The position numbers and the translations under genes are program-made. This document shows positions 16,441 to 23,747 of a DNA stretch of 64,000 nucleotides, in pieces. A model generated the notes under the pieces. That model was not told where the DNA came from and did not search any database. It saw nothing but the letters and a program-made list of their open reading frames with translations. Positions within the stretch are counted from its first letter, which is position 1. Each line of letters begins with the position of its first letter. The stretch is from Solirubrobacteraceae bacterium (GTDB lineage Bacteria > Actinomycetota > Thermoleophilia > Solirubrobacterales > Solirubrobacteraceae): positions 235,105 through 299,104 of the forward strand of contig JAUJOF010000003.1 of the NCBI GenBank assembly GCA_030447785.1, written 5' to 3'.

Positions 16441-16940
16441 TCACGCTTCGTGTCCAGCGTCGATCCGTTTCGCTCGGTGAAACGTGAATGGCGCTTCGGT
16501 CGTGTCGCTGGATGCCTCGAAGGGCTCGAGCAGGAAGGCCCAGTGGTCGCCGGCCGGCATGCGCTCGAGGATGCGGCCGGCGAACCAGTTGCGGCACTCC
16601 GCGAGGATCGGCGTGCCGTTCGAGCCTGGCGCCCACTCAGCGCGCGCAATTTGTCGACGTCGTCTCCGGTCAGCGATCCGAAGAGCTCGGCGAGCTGATC
16701 GGCGTGGTCGGGGACGAGGTGCACGACCATGACCTCGGCGCGCCGCGCGACGCGAAACGTTCGGTTCTTGTCCGACAGGCAGACCAGGAAGCGCGGCGGG
16801 TTGATGCTGCACTGGGTGGCGAATCCGATGAGGCAGCCCGACCGTTCACCGTCGGCCGCGACGGTCACGATGAACATCGGGTAGTCGAGATCGGCGACCA
16901 GCCGGTGGACGACGCGCGCGGGCTCTTCCATGTCCGCCAT
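16441..16940 (-). pseudogene. Flavin reductase-like (FMN-binding split barrel) gene with one frameshift
   Basis: The first frame (from ATG 16940 or 16931) encodes the split-barrel start LDYPMFIVTVAADGERSGC, IGFATQCSINPPRFLVCLS and the VMVVHLVPDHADQLAELFG segment. After DDVDKL the homology moves one frame over to ARAEWAPGSNGTPILAECRNWFAGRIL and DHWAFLLEPFEAS, ending at 16441. The switch is at about 16645-16653, next to a short T/A run, and equals one missing base. With the base restored it would be an ordinary ~165-residue flavin reductase-domain protein. It may be a true pseudogene or a sequence error. Confidence 0.72.
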
Positions 16941-17134
16941 CATGCCGCAGGCGCGCAGCGCCGAGCGCTTGTCGGGGCACCGCTGCAAGCACGGAGTTCG
17001 CGCGGCGCTCCAGGGGGCATCGCCGGCCGCCCCGGGCGGGGCCGGCGGCCAAAAAGACGCGCGCCTCGTGACGCGCGCTCGATCAGCATCGCGCGCTCAT
17101 AGCGCCGAGCTGCTCGAGCATCACCGTCACCGGC

Positions 17135-17899
17135 GTGGGTAGCCCGCTGACCGTGGATCTCCAGCGACTCGAGCCCGTCGACTCGCCGCTGACCGCGGAC
17201 GAGGTCGCGCGCGGTCTACGGCTCGGTGACCTCGCGCCCCCCGAGCGGCCATACGTGATCGTGAACATGGTGGCGACGGCCGACGGGCGCGCGACGGTCG
17301 ACGGGCGCGCCGGGCCGATCGGCAACGAAGCGGACCGCCAGCTGTTTCATCACCTGCGTACCCAGGTCGACGCCGTCATGGCCGGCGCGCGAACAGTGAC
17401 GATCGAGCAGTACGGCCGGCTGGTGCGCGACCCGGCCCTGCGCGACAAACGCCGTCACGAGGGACTGGCCGGTGATCCCCTCGCCGTAATCGTCAGCGGC
17501 CGGCTCGACCTGCCGACGGACGTGCCGCTGTTGCGCGACGAGCACTCGCGTGTCGTGGTCATCACCGGCTCAGCCGCGCGGCTCGAGGGCTGCTCGGCGC
17601 ACGTGGAGTACCTGCGCAGCGACGAGACGACGGTCGATCTCGGCGTCGCTCTGCACGCACTGCGCAGCGAGCACGGCGTGCGGTCGGTGCTGTGCGAGGG
17701 CGGTCCGACGCTCAACGCCGCGCTGCTGCGAGAAGGCCTCGTCGACGAGCTGTTCCTGTCGGTGGCGGCCAAGCTCGACGGCGGTCCCGACGCGCTGCCG
17801 ATCGTGCGCGGCCTTCCGGTGGCCGGGGCCATCGGGATGGACCTCGTCTGGGCCCTGCGGGCCGGCAGCGACCTGTTCCTGCGCTACCGCTTGCGATGA
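17135..17899 (+). CDS. RibD C-terminal-domain reductase (pyrimidine reductase family)
   Basis: 254 residues from GTG 17135 (GTG 17153 is an alternative). It is a dihydrofolate-reductase-like fold: RPYVIVNMVATADGRATVDG at the substrate site, GNEADRQLFHHLRTQVDAVMAGARTV, and the NADPH-binding LCEGGPTLNAALLREGLVDELFLS near residue 185. This is the reductase half of RibD without a deaminase domain. Stand-alone forms are frequent in actinomycetes and are often not in riboflavin operons. It is the only clearly intact gene between 15.7 and 18.6 kb. Confidence 0.88.
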   Translation: MGSPLTVDLQRLEPVDSPLTADEVARGLRLGDLAPPERPYVIVNMVATADGRATVDGRAGPIGNEADRQLFHHLRTQVDAVMAGARTVTIEQYGRLVRDPALRDKRRHEGLAGDPLAVIVSGRLDLPTDVPLLRDEHSRVVVITGSAARLEGCSAHVEYLRSDETTVDLGVALHALRSEHGVRSVLCEGGPTLNAALLREGLVDELFLSVAAKLDGGPDALPIVRGLPVAGAIGMDLVWALRAGSDLFLRYRLR

Positions 17900-18123
17900 C
17901 AGCCGTTCCCCAGACGCGTTGGGCATCACCGCCAGCCGGCTCGTCCGGGCCGAGCGGGACGTTTTCGCCTTCCTCTCTGACGTGGAGGACCATTGGCTGA
18001 TCGCTGATCGCTGATCGCTGACCGCTTCGTCGAGGTCGTCGATCTCGACGGCCGCCGAACGCGGCGTGAACGATCGCTTCGCGGACACCCGCGCGGTCGC
18101 CGTATCAGGCGCGGCCCGGCGTC
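17897..18123 (+). pseudogene. SRPBCC-family gene remnant broken by a 7-base repeat expansion
   Basis: The frame reads ASRLVRAERDVFAFLSDVEDHWLIADR and then stops. Removing two of the four 7-base units at 17997-18024 gives DHWLIADRFVEVVDLDGR, the expected continuation of an SRPBCC (polyketide cyclase-like) domain. A possible further part, GRRIRRGP, matches the next strand, but more disruptions follow. The start is also unclear (ATG 17897 is in another frame). Confidence 0.55.
17997..18024 (+). repeat. 7-base tandem repeat (CTGATCG x3 + CTGACCG)
   Basis: Three perfect and one near-perfect 7-base units inside the SRPBCC remnant. Two units would keep the frame open, four do not, so slipped-strand change of copy number is the likely cause of the break. 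Confidence 0.85.
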
Positions 18124-18127
18124 GCTT

Positions 18128-18593
18128 TGAGGTGTGACTATGGTCGGTCTGGCCGATAGCTTCCCCGGCTGTATGGAGCAGAGGGGGCATCGGCTCGCGG
18201 CGCTGCTGTACGCCGCCGCGTTCGGCGAGTTCCCCGCCGCGGACGGCACGGTCGAGCTGCTTCCTGCGCCGTCTGGTCCGGCGATGGGGTGGACGAGACG
18301 GCGCGTGGACGCGGGCTTGGGACGGGCGCGCTGGTCGAGGCGAGCCTCGCTGGCGCGCCCATCGAGCTGGAGCTGCATGAGCAACAGCAGCCGGTCCAAC
18401 CGCGCCTTGTTGGGTCAGTAGGTGCGCGCGCGGTTCGAGCTGGTCCTGGCCGCGGTGGGCCCTGAGGGCGAACGGACGGCGGACTCTCAGCACACCACCT
18501 CCGTCGCGTGAGCCGGCTTTCGCCGGGTGCGCTTCCGCGCCCGCCCGCTACGCGGACGACCGCTGGGTGATCGACCTGGTCTTTGTGTGACGG
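18128..18593. other. Gene-poor stretch, possible decayed SRPBCC 3' part
   Basis: Open frames here do not resemble known domains well. Short pieces such as ARFELVLAAVGPEGE (about 18427-18471) faintly recall the end of SRPBCC proteins, so it may be continuing decay of the gene at 17.9 kb. Nothing else seen. Confidence 0.3.
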
Positions 18594-18899
18594 TCACTCG
18601 TCGAGCATCCGCTGCACCGAGGCGACCTTGTCCTCCAGCGTCTGCTCCCGGTCGCGGCGCTCGTCGAGCTTGAGCACCGTGTAGACGCGGGGCAGGCCGA
18701 GCTCGAAGGGCACCGCGTGCAGCTCGCCGACCACGTCCAGGATGTCGCTCGTGTCGCCCTCGAGCGAGGTGCCCATGGCATGCAGGCGGTAGCGGACCCG
18801 GTCCTGCGCGGCCAGGCGGCGCTGGATCTCGGCGATGTAGCGGCTGGCGCTGGGGTCGGCGCGCCCGAGCCCGATGATGGTCAGGTCCGCGGTGGCCAC
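18594..18899 (-). CDS. MTH1187-family thiamine-binding protein (DUF77/YqgV)
   Basis: A 101-residue ferredoxin-like-fold protein. ADLTIIGLGRADPSASRYIAEIQRRL, the YRLHAMGTSLEGD segment and the C-terminal helix RREQTLE-type end match the MTH1187/YkoF-like family that binds thiamine or related ligands. Its biological role is not settled. It follows the HEPN gene on the same strand after 13 bases, but no TPP riboswitch is seen upstream. Confidence 0.85.
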   Translation of the reverse strand: MATADLTIIGLGRADPSASRYIAEIQRRLAAQDRVRYRLHAMGTSLEGDTSDILDVVGELHAVPFELGLPRVYTVLKLDERRDREQTLEDKVASVQRMLDE

Positions 18900-18912
18900 G
18901 CCGTGCCCCTCC

Positions 18913-19284
18913 TCATCCGAACTCCTCCTCCACCGCCGCGACCAGGCGCTCGGCGTCGGCGAGCAGCTCGCGCGCTTGGGCCTCGTCGATCCGAAGCGCG
19001 TCGTAGTCGACGGCCTCGCGCAGCGCCTGCGCTTCCTGCAGCGGCTCCACCAGCGCGGGGTCGATCCGCCCGGCGGCGACCACGTGCTCGCGCAGCAGGT
19101 GCCAGAGGCCGCGGTGGGAGCGCGCGTTGAGGTCGAGCTCGCTGAGCGCCGCCCGGGCCGCGTAGAGGCCCGCGTAGTAGGCGGTGCTCGCGGCGGTCTC
19201 GTTGTGCCCCGCCGCGAGCTGATCCCGCGCGCTGGCCAGGCGCTCGTGCGCGGAGGCCAGCAGCTCGTCCGAGCGCGGGCTCAC
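18913..19284 (-). CDS. HEPN-domain protein (toxin of a HEPN-MNT module)
   Basis: A 123-residue four-helix HEPN protein. The RNase-type R-X(4-6)-H motif is visible as RSHRGLWH around residues 52-59, and the ETAASTAYYAGLYAARAAL helix is typical. The GTG start overlaps the nucleotidyltransferase gene by four bases. In such type VII modules the MNT partner AMPylates the HEPN toxin to silence it. Toxicity is inferred from family and pairing. Confidence 0.85.
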   Translation of the reverse strand: MSPRSDELLASAHERLASARDQLAAGHNETAASTAYYAGLYAARAALSELDLNARSHRGLWHLLREHVVAAGRIDPALVEPLQEAQALREAVDYDALRIDEAQARELLADAERLVAAVEEEFG

Positions 19285-19649
19285 GCGTCTCCGTACAGGA
19301 CGATCTTGTCGCGGTCGACCTCCTGGACGAAGAACGAGCGGATCTCGCGCCGGTGGGCCAGCCACTGCGGGTCCCAGACCACCACCGAGAGGAACACGGG
19401 ACTCAGGCCCTCCTCTTCGGCCAACCCCCCCAGCAGCCTCCAGGCGTCTCGCTCGTCCTCGCGCCCGGCGCGCGTGACGAGGAGCACGTCGACGTCGGAC
19501 TCCGGTCCGACCTGCTGTCCACGCGCGCGCGAGCCGAACAGCCACACGCTGATCAGGTCGTCGCCGAGCCGGTCGCGCATGGCCGCGACGAAGCGGTCGA
19601 GCATCCGCCGCTCCGCCGCGCTGAGCGTGGCGTCGGCCAGGGTCGCCAT
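19281..19649 (-). CDS. MNT-type nucleotidyltransferase (antitoxin of a HEPN-MNT module)
   Basis: A 122-residue minimal nucleotidyltransferase. The signature GS-x(n)-DxD motif is present in LFGSRARGQQVGPESDVDVLLV, and a third acidic residue probably lies in the LSVVVWD strand. It precedes and overlaps the HEPN gene, the standard antitoxin-toxin order. ATG 19649 was chosen because it begins the compact domain. Confidence 0.88.
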   Translation of the reverse strand: MATLADATLSAAERRMLDRFVAAMRDRLGDDLISVWLFGSRARGQQVGPESDVDVLLVTRAGREDERDAWRLLGGLAEEEGLSPVFLSVVVWDPQWLAHRREIRSFFVQEVDRDKIVLYGDA

Positions 19650-19680
19650 GGCGCCGAGTGTAGATCCGCCCGTGGCCGCC

Positions 19681-20037
19681 TCAGCGCCGGTCGCCCGGCG
19701 GCGGGCGGCGCGGCGCCACGCGAGTGGGGTCGTCGGGCCCAACGCCGCGACGCGGGGGGGACGGCGAGGGCCGCATCACGGGGTCGTAGGGCGCCTCGGC
19801 CGGGCGGCGGGGGGCGTAGTCGTCCTCCTCGCGCCGGCGCCGCGGCTCGCGCCGCGGGCGGTCCCACGGGCGGTTGGCCATCACCTCCAGGCCGACGGTC
19901 ACCGCGAGGCCCAGCATGCCGACCAGGAACAGGATCGTCCCGAGGGCCCCGAGGTCGATGCCGGGGATGTCGAACTCGATCGCCGTGGCCAGGATGGCGC
20001 CGGCGCAGATGAGGACGAGCGAGGTGGCGATCCGCAT
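19681..20037 (-). CDS. DUF6458-like small membrane protein
   Basis: 118 residues with two closely spaced membrane helices (ATSLVLICAGAILATAIEF and LGALGTILFLVGMLGLAVTVGLEV), the pattern of DUF6458 proteins, followed by a long Arg/Pro-rich cytoplasmic tail. The start may be four residues upstream. The function of the family is unknown. Confidence 0.75.
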   Translation of the reverse strand: MRIATSLVLICAGAILATAIEFDIPGIDLGALGTILFLVGMLGLAVTVGLEVMANRPWDRPRREPRRRREEDDYAPRRPAEAPYDPVMRPSPSPPRRGVGPDDPTRVAPRRPPPGDRR

Positions 20038-20101
20038 CGGGCCGCCCATGCTCGCAGGTGGCGCCGGCCGGCTACTTAGGGCCCGTAGCGAAACAACTTG
20101 C

Positions 20102-20347
20102 TTACCAGGCCTGCTCGCCGCCGCAGCGCGGGCAGGCGACCGAGGCGGTGACCGGAGCCTCGAAGAGGTAGCCGCACGAGCACGTGTACACGGCGCGGTC
20201 CTCGGGACCGCCCTCGTCGCGCATGCGCCGCTCGTGGCGGCCCATCGGCTCGGGGAGCGGAGGCGGGTCGGGCACGACGTGCAGCTTCGCGCGGCGAGCG
20301 GACGGCGTGTCCTCGGTGCGGTGGCGGAGGGGGCGGACTCGCAGCAT
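20102..20347 (-). CDS. Small zinc-ribbon protein
   Basis: 81 residues from ATG 20347, preceded by GAGGT. Two Cys pairs (CSCGY and CPRCGG) form a zinc ribbon in the last 30 residues; the N-terminal half is basic and Pro-rich. It resembles the short zinc-ribbon proteins common in actinomycetes. Role unknown. Confidence 0.7.
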   Translation of the reverse strand: MLRVRPLRHRTEDTPSARRAKLHVVPDPPPLPEPMGRHERRMRDEGGPEDRAVYTCSCGYLFEAPVTASVACPRCGGEQAW

Positions 20348-20442
20348 CGTTACCTCTAACAACCCCAGGGTGCTCGCTAGGTTTCGCGCAGATCGAAAAA
20401 AGAGAGGTGGATCGGCCTGGTTTGGGATACTGCGTCCACGCT

Positions 20443-20847
20443 ATGGACCCTGCCCGCAAGCGCACGATCCGCCTCACCGTGGCGCTCACCTGCGCGGTGG
20501 TGCTGGCCGCGGCGCTGGTCTACACCAGCTTCTCGGCCTCCAGCGAGGCGCGCGTTCCCAGCCAGCTGGCCGGTGCACAGGCGGGCGAGACCTATCAGCT
20601 CACCGGGCGGGTCGTGGACGGCTCGGTCGAGCGTCTGGAGTCCGGCGCGCTTCGCTTCGACGTGCGCGACCGCGAGGGCGAGCAGTCGGTGCCCGTCGTC
20701 TACGCCGGCGTGGTGCCCGACCCGTTCCGCGAGGGCCGCGAGGTCATCGTGAACGTGCGCCGCGAGGGCGACTTCTTCGTCGGCGAGCGGGACACGCTCG
20801 TGACGAAGTGCCCGTCGAAGTTCACCGAGCAGCAGCGCCCCACATGA
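20443..20847 (+). CDS. ccmE: Cytochrome c maturation haem chaperone CcmE (Cys-type variant)
   Basis: 134 residues: an N-terminal membrane anchor (about residues 9-29), then the OB-fold beta barrel with YQLTGRVVDGSVER, LRFDVRD and PVVYAGVVPDPFREGREVIVNV. The haem-binding site, normally HXXXY, is KCPSKF here. A Cys in place of His is known from the CXXXY CcmE variants of some deltaproteobacteria, archaea and Gram-positives, but a Phe in place of Tyr is unusual. It precedes ccmF with one copy of the interspersed repeat in between. Confidence 0.9.
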   Translation: MDPARKRTIRLTVALTCAVVLAAALVYTSFSASSEARVPSQLAGAQAGETYQLTGRVVDGSVERLESGALRFDVRDREGEQSVPVVYAGVVPDPFREGREVIVNVRREGDFFVGERDTLVTKCPSKFTEQQRPT

Positions 20848-20850
20848 GAA

Positions 20851-20962
20851 CGTGTCGCTGTCGCGACCTGGGGACCCGCCTACGGCGGAGGACGAGCGCG
20901 GGGCCCGGCTCCGGGGCCATCTGGCCCCTTCGCCACCCGCTCGGCCGCCTCCGGCAACCCTA
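20851..20962 (+). repeat. Interspersed hairpin-rich repeat, near-complete copy 2
   Basis: This 112-base element fills the ccmE-ccmF gap and aligns with the minus strand of 3681-3791. Visible stems are GTCGC/GCGAC at the 5' end, CCGCC-tac-GGCGG, and a central GGGGCCA-tc-TGGCCCC (20913-20928). The 3' part, ccgcctccggcaaccct, is shared with the partial copy at 23703. It lies four bases before the ccmF ATG. Confidence 0.8.
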
Positions 20963-20966
20963 AGCC

Positions 20967-23168
20967 ATGGCGGAGGTCGGCCGGGCCGCGCTGATCCTGG
21001 TGCTCGTGGTGGCGCTGTACGGAATCGGCGCCTCGCTGTACGGCGCGCGCGCCGGGCGTGCGCAGTGGGTGGTGTCGGGCCGGCGCGCGGCGTACGCGGT
21101 CGCGGCGCTCAGCGTGCTGGCCTTCGCGATCCTGGAGGCGGCCTTCCTGCGCACCGACCTGGCCTTCGAGGTGGTGGCGAGCCACTCCTCATCCACCACC
21201 CCGGCCTTCTACCGCGCCACCGCCGCGTGGTCGTCGCAGGAGGGCTCACTGCTGCTGTGGCTGACGCTGGCCGGCCTGTGGTCGGCGCTGGTGCTCTTCC
21301 TCACCCGCCGGCGGATGCGCGACGTCGCGCCCTACGCCGCCGCGGTGCTGCTGGGCTTCGCGGCCTTCTTCTCGGCGCTGCTGATCTTCCTCGAGTCGCC
21401 CTTCACGCTGCTGGCCGCCGTGCCGGCGGAGGGGGCCGGGCTCAACCCGCTGCTGCGCCACCCGAGCATGATGATCCACCCCCCGATGCTGTACTCGGGG
21501 TACACGTTGTTCACCATCCCGTTCGCCTTCGCCATCGGGGCGCTGCTGGTGCGCCGCGTCGACGCCGAGTGGATCGCCGCCACGCGGCGCTTCGCGCTGG
21601 GCGCCTGGCTGCTGCTGGGGGTCGGGATCCTGCTGGGCGCGCGCTGGTCCTACGCCGAGCTGGGCTGGGGCGGCTACTGGGCGTGGGATCCGGTGGAGAA
21701 CGCCTCGCTGATGCCGTGGCTGACCGGCACCGCCTTCATCCACTCCATCATGATCCAGGAGAAGCGCGGGATGCTGAAGGTCTGGAACGTCTCGCTGATC
21801 CTGACGACCGGCACGCTGGCGGTGCTGGGCACCTTCCTGGTGCGCTCGGGGATCCTCGACTCCATCCACGCCTTCGGTGCCTCCACCCTGGGCGTGCCCT
21901 TCCTGGTGCTGATCGGCTTGCTGATCGCCGGCTCGGTCGCGCTGGTGACAAGCCGCCGCCACGCCCTGCGCTCCGAGCACCGCCTCGACTCGCTGCTCTC
22001 ACGCGAGTCGGTCTTCGTGCTCAACAACCTCGTGCTGGTCGCCCTGTGCTTCTTCATCTTCTGGGGCACCTTCTTCCCCCTCATCGCCGAGGCCGTGACC
22101 GGTACGCGCGCCGCGCTGGGCCCGCCGTGGTTCGACACCTACACCGTGCCGTTGACCCTCCTGCTGGTGTTGCTGTCGGGGATCGGTCCCCTCATCGCCT
22201 GGCGGCGGGCGACCGTCGCCAACGCGCGGCGCTCGTTCGCGCTGCCCACCGCGGTGGCCGTGCTCGTCGCCGTGGCCGTCGCCGCGGCCGGGGCCGGCTC
22301 GGCGATCACCGCGCTGCTCATGTTCGTCGCCGGCGCCTTCGTGGCCGCCACCGTCGGCCAGGAGCTGTGGCGGGGCACCCGCGCGCGGCGAGCCATGACC
22401 GGTGAGGCGCCCCCCCGCGCGCTGGCCAGCCTGATCGGGCGCAACCGCCGCCGCTACGGCGGCTACCTGGTGCACCTCGGGGTCGCCACCCTGTTCGTGG
22501 GCGTCGCGGCCTCCTCGTCCTTCCAGGACGCCGTCGACGTACGCCTGACGCCCGGCCAGAGCGCCCAGGTGGGCGACTACCGCGTGAGCTACGAGCGGCC
22601 CACCGCAGAGATCGTGGTCGCCGACGGAGGCCTGGAGCGCATCGACCTGGGTGCGCGCCTGGTCGCCCGGCGGGACGGCGAGCCAGCTGTGGTCATGGGC
22701 CCCGAGCGCGGCTACTTCCCCTCCCAGGACCTCGGGCGCCTCGGCGCGCTGGGACGCTTCTTCGAGGGCGAGTCGGTCAGCGAGATCGCCCTGGACGCCG
22801 GCGTCCAACGCGACCTGTGGCTGGCCGTCCAGCCGGACATCGCGGCGCTCACCCCGGTGATCGAGGAGGGCGACCGGGTCTTTGCCGCGGCGGTCGGCCA
22901 GCTCCCGCCCGAGGTCCAGGCCGCGGCGCTGGGCCAGAGCCTGAACGGGCTGGTGGAGCGCTACCGCGCCGCCGCGCCGCCCGCCCAGTTTCGCTTCATC
23001 ACCTCGCCCATGGTGTCGTGGATCTGGATCGGCGCGCTCGTGGTCTTCGCAGGCGGCCTGGTCTGCCTGTGGCCGGCGCCCGACACCGCGCGCCGGCGGG
23101 TCACCGCCGGCTACGCCGCGCGCGTGGCGCGCGAGCTCGGCCGCGCCGGGCGCGCCGGCCGCGCCTAG
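20967..23168 (+). CDS. ccmF: Cytochrome c haem lyase subunit CcmF
   Basis: A 733-residue multi-spanning membrane protein that attaches haem to apocytochromes. The haem-handling WWD domain is visible as ELGWGGYWAWDPVENASLMPWL-type sequence near residues 231-252. Conserved His residues occur in RHPSMMIHPPMLYSG and near TAFIHSIMIQ. A soluble C-terminal loop and a last helix (about residues 685-710) complete the protein. It is followed by a ccmI-like gene and is part of the split ccm set with ccmH at 14.3 kb. Confidence 0.94.
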   Translation: MAEVGRAALILVLVVALYGIGASLYGARAGRAQWVVSGRRAAYAVAALSVLAFAILEAAFLRTDLAFEVVASHSSSTTPAFYRATAAWSSQEGSLLLWLTLAGLWSALVLFLTRRRMRDVAPYAAAVLLGFAAFFSALLIFLESPFTLLAAVPAEGAGLNPLLRHPSMMIHPPMLYSGYTLFTIPFAFAIGALLVRRVDAEWIAATRRFALGAWLLLGVGILLGARWSYAELGWGGYWAWDPVENASLMPWLTGTAFIHSIMIQEKRGMLKVWNVSLILTTGTLAVLGTFLVRSGILDSIHAFGASTLGVPFLVLIGLLIAGSVALVTSRRHALRSEHRLDSLLSRESVFVLNNLVLVALCFFIFWGTFFPLIAEAVTGTRAALGPPWFDTYTVPLTLLLVLLSGIGPLIAWRRATVANARRSFALPTAVAVLVAVAVAAAGAGSAITALLMFVAGAFVAATVGQELWRGTRARRAMTGEAPPRALASLIGRNRRRYGGYLVHLGVATLFVGVAASSSFQDAVDVRLTPGQSAQVGDYRVSYERPTAEIVVADGGLERIDLGARLVARRDGEPAVVMGPERGYFPSQDLGRLGALGRFFEGESVSEIALDAGVQRDLWLAVQPDIAALTPVIEEGDRVFAAAVGQLPPEVQAAALGQSLNGLVERYRAAAPPAQFRFITSPMVSWIWIGALVVFAGGLVCLWPAPDTARRRVTAGYAARVARELGRAGRAGRA

Positions 23169-23186
23169 GTTGCGCCCGAGCGCGGC

Positions 23187-23468
23187 GTGGACCTCGTGGT
23201 GCTGCTGGCCGTGATGGTGCTGCTGGGCGCGGTGGCCTGGGCGGTGCTCAGCCCGCTGCGAGCCGGTCGGGCCGAGGACGAGGCAGGGCGCGACGAGGCC
23301 CGTCGCGCCGATCTCGAGGCGGCCAAGGAGGCCAAGTACCGCGAGATCCGCGACGCCGAGCTCGACCGCCGCACCGGCAAGCTCTCCGAGGCCGACTGGC
23401 GCGAGCAGGACCGCCGGCTGCGCGCGGAGGCGGTGGAGCTGCTGCGGGCGCTGGAGGAGCTAGAGTGA
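23187..23468 (+). CDS. CcmI-like small membrane protein of cytochrome c maturation
   Basis: 93 residues: one N-terminal membrane helix (LVVLLAVMVLLGAVAWAVLSPL) and a charged coiled-coil tail (RRADLEAAKEAKYREIRDAELDRRTGKLSEADW). This is the pattern of the N-terminal part of CcmI/CycH, which presents apocytochrome to CcmF. It has no TPR domain. The GTG start at 23187 comes 18 bases after ccmF, which supports the assignment. Confidence 0.72.
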   Translation: MDLVVLLAVMVLLGAVAWAVLSPLRAGRAEDEAGRDEARRADLEAAKEAKYREIRDAELDRRTGKLSEADWREQDRRLRAEAVELLRALEELE

Positions 23469-23475
23469 GCGCCCC

Positions 23476-23697
23476 ATGCAGGTCGTCCTCTCCGCCCTTC
23501 AGGTGATCCTCTCGGTCACCTTGATCTTCCTGATCCTCATGCACTCGGGGAAGGACGCCGGGCTCTCCGGAGCGTTCGGGGTGGGCAGCTCCACCGGCTC
23601 GGTGGGGGGCTCGCTGGTCGAGCGCAACCTCAACCGCTGGACGGTCGGCGTGGCCGTCGCGTTCGCCATCAACGCGGTCGTGCTGCTCAAGGTCTAG
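23476..23697 (+). CDS. secG: Preprotein translocase subunit SecG
   Basis: 73 residues with two membrane helices flanking the conserved loop GKDAGLSGAFGVGSSTGSVGGS. SecG aids SecYEG protein export. It often follows tpiA/gpm in other bacteria, but here it sits behind the ccm genes. ATG start seven bases after the ccmI-like gene. Confidence 0.93.
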   Translation: MQVVLSALQVILSVTLIFLILMHSGKDAGLSGAFGVGSSTGSVGGSLVERNLNRWTVGVAVAFAINAVVLLKV

Positions 23698-23702
23698 AAG
23701 GA

Positions 23703-23747
23703 TCGGGTCGCGACCCGCGACCCGCGGGCCGCCTCCGGCACCCCTAG
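23703..23747 (+). repeat. Interspersed hairpin-rich repeat, internally deleted copy
   Basis: GGTCGCGAC at the start matches the 5' end of the family, and the rest (gacccgcgggccgcctccggcacccctag) matches its 3' end; the middle with the main hairpin is missing. It fills the gap between convergent secG and the TldE gene, covering the latter's stop codon. Confidence 0.6.

Noticed and set aside
17023..17060. GC-rich palindrome (CGCCGGCC/GGCCGGCG) as terminator before the RibD-like gene
   Set aside because: The A-run follows rather than a T-run on the plus strand, and on the minus strand the T-run precedes the stem, so it does not fit an intrinsic terminator.
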